DNA from: Dolichospermum sp. FACHB-1091
GTDB lineage: Bacteria; Cyanobacteriota; Cyanobacteriia; Cyanobacteriales; Nostocaceae
Assembly: GCF_014697585.1 (NCBI RefSeq)
Contig: NZ_JACJSB010000014.1
Coordinates: 1 to 64,000, forward strand
Direction: 5' to 3'
DNA: 64,000 nt
The notes under the pieces are model-generated. The model did not search any database and had not been told where the DNA came from. It worked only from the letters and a program-made list of their open reading frames with translations. A program made the position numbers and the translations under genes. Shown one piece after another: positions 44,999 to 51,753 of this stretch. The number at the start of each line of letters is the position of its first letter. The stretch's first letter is position 1.

Positions 44999-46258
44999 AT
45001 GCCAGATTTGATGATATTTCTATCTAAGTCTTTGTTGGGTTGGCTGGTAATTCAGAGTTGTTTAACGTTAATATTTTTATGGTATTTACGTTCATATAAA
45101 CCACAATCATTACCAGATGAAAAATTACCAAAAACGGCAGTAATTCTTTGTTTACGAGGTGCTGATCCATTTTTACATAATTGTTTGCGATCGCTCTTAC
45201 AACAAAATTACCCAAAATATGATCTAAAATTGATCATTGATAGTCAAGAAGATCCAGCTTTTAAAATTGTCACTGAAACAATCAATGAACTAGGTTCAAC
45301 TAATGTTCAAATTAGCATTTTAAGAGCAGTTCGTCATAATTGTAGTCTTAAATGTAGTTCTCTAATACAAGCTGTTTCTGACTTAGATAACGCTTATCCA
45401 GTCATCGCTTTTATTGATGCTGATACTGTAGTTCATCCTAATTGGTTACGAGAATTAGTTACTCCTCTTCTTGATGAAAAAGTTGGTCTAACAACAGGAA
45501 ACCGTTGGTATGTTCCCACTGGTAATTATTGGGGTTCATTAGTTCGCTACTCCGGTAATGTTTCTACAGTTGTGCAAATGTTTCTCTTTCAAATTCCTTG
45601 GGGTGGAACTTTAGCTATCAAAACAGAAGTCTTAAACCGCATCAAACTTTTGGATAAGTGGGGAGAAGTTTTAACAGATGATATGCTTCTGCATAAACTT
45701 ATCAAACAACAAAAGTTACAAATTAAGTTTATCCCTTCTTTATTAATGCTAAATCAGGAAGAAAGTAGTTTAAGTAACTTACTAGAATCATTAAAACGAT
45801 TAATAATTAGTTCTAAACTTTATCACCCTGGTTGGTTAGCCATAATTAGTGAAGCATATTCTAGTATTCTCGTACCAAATCTAGTCATTATCATCATTTT
45901 CTATCTCTTGCTTCAGTCTCAATGGTACGCTGGATTTTTATTATTTTTCTCTTACATTTCCTATACCATTGGTTTAGTTTTACTCATGCTATTGATGGAA
46001 GTATCAATACATCATATCCTGCATAATCAAGGTAGAAAAATACCCAAATTATCGCCTTTAATTATCCTCAAAATGTTAATGTCTATCCCTTTAACACAGT
46101 GGATTTATGGTTTAATAATACTATCTTCTTTGTGGACATCAAGTATTACTTGGCGGGGAATTACTTATCGAATCCAAGGACGTGAAAATATTCGGTTAAT
46201 TGAATACCGTCCTTACCAATGGTTAGATCAACCAATTGATCCAAAAGCCTCTCTCTAG
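44999..46258 (+). CDS. Membrane glycosyltransferase family 2, ceramide glucosyltransferase-like
   Basis: 419 residues. An N-terminal membrane anchor (LLGWLVIQSCLTLIFLWYL), a GT2/GT21 catalytic domain with FIDADTVVHPNWL and the catalytic-base block VLTDDMLLHKL, and three C-terminal hydrophobic segments around 290-385. The usual (Q/R)xxRW motif is not evident (LKRLIIS). Such enzymes glucosylate a lipid hydroxyl at the membrane. In this cluster it is a candidate for adding a sugar to HGL alcohol or a related lipid, in parallel to HglT. 142 bp after the DUF2141 gene. Confidence 0.8.
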   Translation: MPDLMIFLSKSLLGWLVIQSCLTLIFLWYLRSYKPQSLPDEKLPKTAVILCLRGADPFLHNCLRSLLQQNYPKYDLKLIIDSQEDPAFKIVTETINELGSTNVQISILRAVRHNCSLKCSSLIQAVSDLDNAYPVIAFIDADTVVHPNWLRELVTPLLDEKVGLTTGNRWYVPTGNYWGSLVRYSGNVSTVVQMFLFQIPWGGTLAIKTEVLNRIKLLDKWGEVLTDDMLLHKLIKQQKLQIKFIPSLLMLNQEESSLSNLLESLKRLIISSKLYHPGWLAIISEAYSSILVPNLVIIIIFYLLLQSQWYAGFLLFFSYISYTIGLVLLMLLMEVSIHHILHNQGRKIPKLSPLIILKMLMSIPLTQWIYGLIILSSLWTSSITWRGITYRIQGRENIRLIEYRPYQWLDQPIDPKASL

Positions 46259-46368
46259 AGAATGGGTAAAATTTTAGATTTTTTATTTTCGCTTCAATAT
46301 CTAAAATCCCCCAATCCAATAATTATTGGAAAGCATCAGTAATATATTTTATCAGGAAAAATTACCTC

Positions 46369-47631
46369 ATGATCATGAACAAGAAACCCCTTAGAATCGC
46401 CTTATTTACAGGATTATACGCTCCATTTTTAACAGGAGTTTCTGTTGCTGTACACCAGCGAGTTCACTGGTTATTAAAACAAGGGCATGAAGTTTTTTTA
46501 ATTCACCCAGAAATTAATGATCAATACCCTCCACAAGTTGGTAAACGTCCCATGTCAGGAATTGAAGAACTAGAAACATTTATTAATTTTTCTGCTTATT
46601 CATTTCCCACAGAACCACTGATTTTTTATAAATCTTTACCCCAACCATTAAGTCATCGTCATTGGAGTGATACAAAATTACTCACTCACTTTCAACCTGA
46701 TATTATTATTGTCGAAGAAGCCCCACAAATGAGAGGTTTATATTCTGGTTTTTTACAAGGTTATGGCCGTTCTGTGGGAGTAGAATATGCCAGAAAAACA
46801 AACACACCTATTGTTTCAGTTTTCCACACAGATATCATTGCCTATATTCAATATTATTTCGGTAATACAGTCTTTAATTTAGTGCGTCCTTTTCTGCCAA
46901 TCTTGGTTAAACAATTTAGTGAAACTTATGATTTAAGTTTATTTTCTTCCCGTGAACAACTGGCTAAATACCAAAAATTAAAAGCTCAACGCGCCGAATA
47001 TCTTCCCTATCAAGGAATTGATTGCCAAAAATTTCATCCCCGCAATATTTCTTATGATCCAATTCCTGATGATCAACGTCCAACTATTTTATTTGTAGGG
47101 CGTATTACTCCAGAAAAAAATGTTAATCAACTTTTAGATATTTATCCTCTCATTGCTGCTAAAATTCCTGATGTTCATCTAGTAATTGTTGGTAGCGGTC
47201 CTTTGGATGCAGAAATTCGTCGTCGCGCTCAAAATTTCCCCCATGGTGTCACTATTTGGGGTGAATCTCATGGTAAGGAACTTTTAGGTTGGTTTGCAAA
47301 AGCAGATATATTTGTTAACCCTTCTATCACCGAAAATTTCTGCACGACAACTAACGAAGCTTTAGCTTCTGGAACACCTGTAGTGGCTGTTGTCGCCCCT
47401 TCAACTGCTGAACAGGTTATTTCTGGGGTTAATGGTTTTCTAGCAGCACCCAATGACCCTAGAGATTTCGCCCAAAAAGTAATTACAATTCTCGAAAATC
47501 CTGACCTCAAAGACCAATTAACCGCACAAGCACGTCCTTCCATTCTGGAATTTGATTGGTCAGCTTGTACCCAAAAGTTTGAAAATAAGCTTTATGAATT
47601 AGTGAATATCCGCCGAGAGGTAGATATCTAA
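46369..47631 (+). CDS. hglT: Heterocyst glycolipid glycosyltransferase, GT4 type (HglT-like)
   Basis: 420 residues, GT-B fold, family 4. N-terminal acceptor half starts RIALFTGLYAPFLTGVSVAV with SVFHTDIIAYI. C-terminal donor half has TILFVGRITPEKNVNQLLD, VIVGSGPLD, the E-x7-E region FVNPSITENFCTTTNEALAS and GTPVVA. It is close to sulfoquinovosyl/digalactosyl lipid transferases. In Anabaena the HglT glycosyltransferase, encoded downstream of hgdA, glucosylates the HGL alcohol; position and family agree here. ATG 46369 chosen; ATG 46375 also possible. Last gene before a strong terminator at 47828. Confidence 0.78.
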   Translation: MIMNKKPLRIALFTGLYAPFLTGVSVAVHQRVHWLLKQGHEVFLIHPEINDQYPPQVGKRPMSGIEELETFINFSAYSFPTEPLIFYKSLPQPLSHRHWSDTKLLTHFQPDIIIVEEAPQMRGLYSGFLQGYGRSVGVEYARKTNTPIVSVFHTDIIAYIQYYFGNTVFNLVRPFLPILVKQFSETYDLSLFSSREQLAKYQKLKAQRAEYLPYQGIDCQKFHPRNISYDPIPDDQRPTILFVGRITPEKNVNQLLDIYPLIAAKIPDVHLVIVGSGPLDAEIRRRAQNFPHGVTIWGESHGKELLGWFAKADIFVNPSITENFCTTTNEALASGTPVVAVVAPSTAEQVISGVNGFLAAPNDPRDFAQKVITILENPDLKDQLTAQARPSILEFDWSACTQKFENKLYELVNIRREVDI

Positions 47632-47745
47632 ATCAACCTCAAAAAAACGCCAATTTGGCTACTGAAATAGAAATACCTCTGCTAGACTGTTTAAGTAGTT
47701 GACCTGTGGGCTTTTAGGTTCTTAGCTTGAGATATTAATCAATCT

Positions 47746-47792
47746 ATCTTGTGATCATTCTCAAGATTGCCTACTTCAATTGATCACAAGAT
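47746..47792. repeat. 12-bp inverted repeat with 23-nt spacer
   Basis: ATCTTGTGATCA (47746-47757) and TGATCACAAGAT (47781-47792) are exact reverse complements. They lie between the hglT stop codon and its terminator. Could be a 3'-UTR stem or a protein site; no function visible. Confidence 0.6.
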
Positions 47793-47827
47793 TTGTATTA
47801 TCCTCAATCTTACCTAAAACTCTTTAT

Positions 47828-47857
47828 ACCCCAGAAGTTCCCACTTCTGGGGTTTTT
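47828..47857 (+). terminator. Intrinsic terminator of the hgd-hglT operon
   Basis: ACCCCAGAAGT-TCCC-ACTTCTGGGGT followed by TTTT: an 11-bp perfect stem with tetraloop and T run, 197 bp after hglT. Confidence 0.88.
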
Positions 47858-48149
47858 GTTATTTTGGTCATTAGTTATTGGTTATTATCATAGGAATAAA
47901 AAATCTCAGACAAAACTATCTTAATTATGTCCGCAATTTCTTCGATTTTTTATTGTTAATTAAGCGAGAACTATGTACCTGTAACAATAATTATCAATAA
48001 ATTCCTTTTTTTCGAGACATAAATACATTAATTATGTCCTAACTATTAGATTGAACCACTTGATTATCTAAAATTAATTAGTAAAAATATAAATAAGTCT
48101 AACATCTTGTAGGCTCTCTTGGTGACAACTTAACCTTATCCAATGTCCA
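47858..48149. other. Gene-free stretch between two plus-strand terminators
   Basis: No open frame. It includes a small stem GACATAA...TTATGTC near 48017-48039. A short RNA could be encoded here, but no clear promoter is seen. Confidence 0.4.
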
Positions 48150-48175
48150 AAGTCCGCTCAGTCGGACTTTTTTAT
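48150..48175 (+). terminator. Second plus-strand terminator without an assigned gene
   Basis: AAGTCCG-CTCAGT-CGGACTT followed by TTTTAT on the plus strand. The first terminator lies 290 bp upstream and no protein gene lies between them. It may end an unannotated short transcript from 47.86-48.15 kb, or back up the first terminator. Confidence 0.7.
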
Positions 48176-48190
48176 TTATCTGGATATCCT

Positions 48191-49417
48191 CTACATTCTT
48201 GTGTCATTTTTTAACTTCTCAATTTGTTTAGTAAAGTATAATTCCTGGTATTTAAGTTGTTGGGCTATTTCTAATCCTTTCTCAAATGCTGTTAATGCTT
48301 TTGCGTATTCTCGCTGTTCTAAATATATGTCACCAATTTGATCATAAGCCAACATTAAACCATAAAAATTGTTAGCTAATGTTTCTGTTTCAATCAGAAT
48401 TAAGCTAGTTTCTAAAGCTGCGGTGATTTGTTTTTGTGAACGGTAAAAAGCAATTAATTTATTTAATGCTTCTCCAGCCCTAGCGTACTGTTCTAATTTC
48501 CATGCAATAGTATAAGCTTCTTGATAATTATCAAAAGCCTTTTGCCTGAAATTAGGGTTTTCTTTAGCTAGAAATTCATAATTTGCAGCTATGGCTAATT
48601 TCAAAGTTGGAATTTGAGTTAAATTCTGTTCATTAGTGGAAATTTCTACTAATTTATTCAATATATCTATTGCTGCTTGGTTTTGTTTTCCTTGAGTGTA
48701 GATATAGGCTAACTGTTTTAAATATTCTAATTCATTAGTTTTATCACCCTGATTAATTGCCAAACTTAATAACTTTTGGTAAACATTAGCAGCTTGTGTA
48801 TAATCAAACCAACTTAAATGTAATTCACCAATATTCTTTAAAGTGTCTATTTCTGCTAATGAATCTTTTTGCTCTTTTACTAATATTAAAACTTGTTGAT
48901 ATGCCGATATTCCTAATTTATAAAGACGAAGTTTTTGATAAGCATTACCAAGAGATTTCCACAATTGTAAATCTGTGCTTTTTTGTTTGACCATATCGCT
49001 TTGAATTACTTGCAACCGCTGACTAATATATTGCACCTCTTCCCTTTCATTTTCATTAACAGCGATTTCTCCTACCCGTGATAAGGCTTCCACTTCGGCA
49101 AATGTACCTAAAAATCGTCTTAACCTTAATTCACGGTTCCAAATCTCAAAGGCTTTCTTCTTATCTTCTCCTTGTACTATTGTCCGCGCTTCTTGATTTA
49201 ACTTATCTAAATCTATCTTCAAGTTTTGTAATTCCACTGGTGTTAATTCCCGTTTATTTGTCAAATTCGGTAACAACGGGTCCGGTATAGTTCTTTCTAG
49301 AGGACTAGGAGGAAATTTATCTAAATTTTCAACTTTCTTATCCCTTGCTAGTGTGCCAAGAATACACAAATGCCAGATAATAATAGTGGTAATGATCAAA
49401 ATAAAACGTTGTAACAT
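48191..49417 (-). CDS. Secreted TPR-repeat protein
   Basis: 408 residues. The hydrophobic N-terminus (LQRFILIITTIIIWHLCILG) is a signal peptide or anchor; LCILG-T weakly resembles a lipobox. The remainder is built of TPR helices from about residue 110: for example LKNIGELHLSWFDYTQAANV and AYDQIGDIYLEQREYAKALT. Probably periplasmic, binding other proteins; no enzymatic domain. It is on the opposite strand to the HGL genes and to the ATPase gene, so it has its own transcript. ATG start. Confidence 0.78.
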   Translation of the reverse strand: MLQRFILIITTIIIWHLCILGTLARDKKVENLDKFPPSPLERTIPDPLLPNLTNKRELTPVELQNLKIDLDKLNQEARTIVQGEDKKKAFEIWNRELRLRRFLGTFAEVEALSRVGEIAVNENEREEVQYISQRLQVIQSDMVKQKSTDLQLWKSLGNAYQKLRLYKLGISAYQQVLILVKEQKDSLAEIDTLKNIGELHLSWFDYTQAANVYQKLLSLAINQGDKTNELEYLKQLAYIYTQGKQNQAAIDILNKLVEISTNEQNLTQIPTLKLAIAANYEFLAKENPNFRQKAFDNYQEAYTIAWKLEQYARAGEALNKLIAFYRSQKQITAALETSLILIETETLANNFYGLMLAYDQIGDIYLEQREYAKALTAFEKGLEIAQQLKYQELYFTKQIEKLKNDTRM

Positions 49418-49642
49418 ACTAAATTTATCTCTCTTGTATTAATTTAAGTCTAGTATTACTGATGTTACCAATTAATGATTAATTCAGTACAAGTCTATAC
49501 CCTTTTTCTATTTTAAGAGTTCCCTTCCCACACAAATAAATTCAGGAATCAAGCAAGATTCCTATAGATTACAGGCAAATGCCACGTTTTACAACTATTC
49601 TGACTCGGTGACTCTTGACTCCTGATTCCTTTTTTTATTAGC

Positions 49643-50422
49643 ATGATTAAAATAATTCCTGCCATTAGTGTCAAAAACTTTAGTTTTTACTACGACAACC
49701 AAAAAATTATTGACAATATATCCATGGATATTCCGCAAAATAAAATCATTGCCATTATTGGACCTAGTGGTTGTGGTAAGTCTACATTTTTAAAATCTCT
49801 TAATCGCATGAGTGACTTAGAGGGAGAAGTTCAAACCGAAGGAAGAATAGAATTTTTTGGGCAAAATATTTACGAACGACGAATTAATCTCAGTCGTCTC
49901 CGTCGTCAAATTACTACAATCTACTCTACCCCTAATCTTTTCCCTATTAGCATTTATGATAATATTGCTTACGGTGTAAAATTAACAGGATGGCAACCAA
50001 AACAAGAATTAGATGATATTGTTGAGTTAGCTCTCAAAGCTGCTGATATTTGGGAAGAAGTCAAAAATAAGCTCCATAAATCTGCTTTAGAACTAGGTTA
50101 TGGACAACAACAACGTCTGTGTATTGCTCGCGCTTTAGCCGTCAAACCCCAAGTTATTCTCATGGATGAACTTTGCGTTAGACTTGATACCATCAATACC
50201 ATGAAAATTGAAGAACTAATTGAGTGTTTACGTTCTAAACTGACAATTATATTTATCTCTCATAATATGCAGCAAGTCTCTCGCCTCGCAGATTTTACAG
50301 CCCTGTTTCAATACAATAAAAATCATGTTGGACAATTAAGAGATTTTGCACCGACTAAAAAAATCTTAACTCAATATATAGATTATCGAGTCCATGATTA
50401 TGTTGCCAGCTATTCAAGGTAA
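49643..50422 (+). CDS. Degenerate PstB-like ABC ATPase
   Basis: 259 residues resembling the phosphate transporter ATPase PstB. Walker A is intact (GPSGCGKST), as are Walker B (VILMDEL) and the switch His (FISHNM). Several motifs are changed: the Q-loop glutamine is lost (IYSTPNLFP in place of VFQxPNPFP), the signature LSGGQ reads LGYGQ, and the D-loop SALD reads VRLD. It is alone, with no pstSCA genes nearby. ATP binding seems possible, but normal transport coupling is doubtful. It is not of the DevA type, so I do not assign it to HgdBC. ATG start. Confidence 0.78.
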   Translation: MIKIIPAISVKNFSFYYDNQKIIDNISMDIPQNKIIAIIGPSGCGKSTFLKSLNRMSDLEGEVQTEGRIEFFGQNIYERRINLSRLRRQITTIYSTPNLFPISIYDNIAYGVKLTGWQPKQELDDIVELALKAADIWEEVKNKLHKSALELGYGQQQRLCIARALAVKPQVILMDELCVRLDTINTMKIEELIECLRSKLTIIFISHNMQQVSRLADFTALFQYNKNHVGQLRDFAPTKKILTQYIDYRVHDYVASYSR

Positions 50423-50490
50423 TACGGCGGTTTCTAATTATATGAGGTAAATTGTAGCCCGCTCTCATCTCACCACCCCATCTCACCCCC

Positions 50491-50536
50491 GCAATGGGGG
50501 GAAGAAAAGGATAAACTTTTGATATTGGGGGGTTGG
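50491..50536. repeat. Inverted copy of the 22360 repeat
   Basis: The reverse complement of the repeat at 22360-22405, again next to a GC hairpin (CCCCCGCAATGGGGG). It lies just after the PstB-like gene. Confidence 0.75.
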
Positions 50537-50553
50537 TGTGCATTCATCCTCTA

Positions 50554-50778
50554 AGAGGATGTTTCTAAAGTCTAAATTAATACCTAACCCGGCGATTAGA
50601 AAGATGCTTCCAGCACGCTACCGGAACGCGTCTACATAGACAAAACCCACCTTCATGGGTTAGGAACCTTAATTTTGTGTTAGTCCACGCACCATCTAGA
50701 ATTAGTTTGTATAGTAGCGTTAGCCTTTGGCGTGCCTAAGCCATATTATATTCGCCCAATACTTTTAAAACATCCTCT
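50554..50778. mobile_element. 225-bp MITE-like element with AGAGGATGTTT ends
   Basis: Left end AGAGGATGTTTCTAAAGT (50554-50571); right end, reverse complemented, AGAGGATGTTTTAAAAGT (50778 back to 50761). The interior has no gene and contains a small hairpin AACCCACCTTCATGGGTT. The right end abuts the NUDIX gene: its stop TAG is followed at once by AGGATG of the element. The parental transposon is not evident. Confidence 0.7.
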
Positions 50779-51328
50779 AAGAAGCTAAAAATGAACGCAG
50801 CAAGAAAAAACTGGCAATAGATTTAGCATCTACAGATTCTCCCGCCAAAATGGCTTTTTCTAATTCTTGAGGAGTGAGTAATACAATTTCAATATCTTCA
50901 TCTTCATCTTTTTCTGGTGGTGTTTCCAGCTTTTCTAAATCTCTAGCGATAAAAGCATAGATGATTTCATCGGAATAACCAGGAGCAAGAAAAAACTCTC
51001 CCAGTTTATCCCACTGATGAGCATGATAGCCAGTTTCTTCTTCAATTTCCCTTTTAACAGTTTCTAAAGGACTTTCATTGGGTTCCACAGTACCAGCAGG
51101 AAATTCTAACAATCTTCCCTGCACTGCAAACCGATATTGACGCACAAGTACAAGCTTACCATCTGCGGTTATGGGTATAGCCAAAGCACCGCCAGGATGA
51201 CGAACACATTCCCATTCTCCTTCTGATTTGTTCGGTAAACGCAAGCGATTAACTTCAAAGTTAAATTTGCGCCCTTTATAAAATAAGCGTTGCTTCAGTA
51301 ACTGTGGTAATTCTCTACCTAATGGCAT
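50777..51328 (-). CDS. NUDIX hydrolase, ADP-ribose pyrophosphatase-like
   Basis: 183 residues from ATG 51328 (the frame is open two codons further to a TTG). The Nudix box is complete: GTVEPNESPLETVKREIEEE followed by TGY. Upstream block GGALAIPITADGKLVLVRQY and downstream LGEFFLAPGYSDEIIYAFIA fit the ADP-ribose pyrophosphatase (NudF) group. It would hydrolyse ADP-ribose or related sugar nucleotides to AMP and sugar phosphate. The stop codon falls at the junction with a MITE-like element, so the last residues may have been changed. Confidence 0.87.
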   Translation of the reverse strand: MPLGRELPQLLKQRLFYKGRKFNFEVNRLRLPNKSEGEWECVRHPGGALAIPITADGKLVLVRQYRFAVQGRLLEFPAGTVEPNESPLETVKREIEEETGYHAHQWDKLGEFFLAPGYSDEIIYAFIARDLEKLETPPEKDEDEDIEIVLLTPQELEKAILAGESVDAKSIASFFLLRSFLAS

Positions 51329-51753
51329 AGTCAAATTCTATCAGTTGTTAATACAAAGAACTTATACAAGGCTTTGTTTTGTCCTCAGTTCTTTTTTGGT
51401 GGCAAAAATGGTAATTTTTTCACCCCGCACCATAAATGTACACCAGAAATGTCTACCCCCAGTAGCAAATCTTGAATTACTGTTCAAATGTGTATCTAAT
51501 TTGAAGCAATTTCCGCTAGAGGGACTAACACATTTAAAATTGCTTGGGAGTTATTAAGTTTACCACAGAATCTTAATGTTCCGCAATATTATGCAAAAAA
51601 TGCATAATTTTATTATTTATCATAGTCATAAAGGGTTTGATAGAAAACGTACTTTAGAACTGAATTAACTGAATAACTTATGGGGTATTATATTAGCACC
51701 AAGATATTGCGCTTAGATCAAACAGGAGAAACTGCTATTGCTACTTGGTAATC
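51329..51753. other. 425-bp region upstream of the penicillin-binding protein gene
   Basis: Contains the promoters of two divergent genes and a 23-codon frame at 51680-51751. A GCAAAAAATGC small palindrome lies near 51591. A plus-strand frame at 51345-51557 shows no family features and looks spurious. Confidence 0.45.
51680..51751 (+). CDS. Candidate 23-residue leader peptide before the PBP gene
   Basis: ATG at 51680, product MGYYISTKILRLDQTGETAI followed by ATW and a TAA stop at 51749-51751. The PBP ATG comes only 2 bp later (51754). A purine-rich AACAGGAGAAAC lies inside this frame at 51720-51731. Such spacing would allow translational coupling. It could also be chance or the tail of a lost gene; conservation is needed to decide. 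Confidence 0.3.
   Translation: MGYYISTKILRLDQTGETAIATW

Noticed and set aside
49643-50422. The ABC ATPase as the missing DevA of the HGL exporter
   Set aside because: Its motifs and overall sequence are of the PstB type, it lies on its own after a terminator and another gene, and its signature motif is damaged.
51345-51557. Plus-strand 70-codon frame near the NUDIX gene
   Set aside because: No recognisable features, starts in the NUDIX promoter region and is not followed by a related gene.
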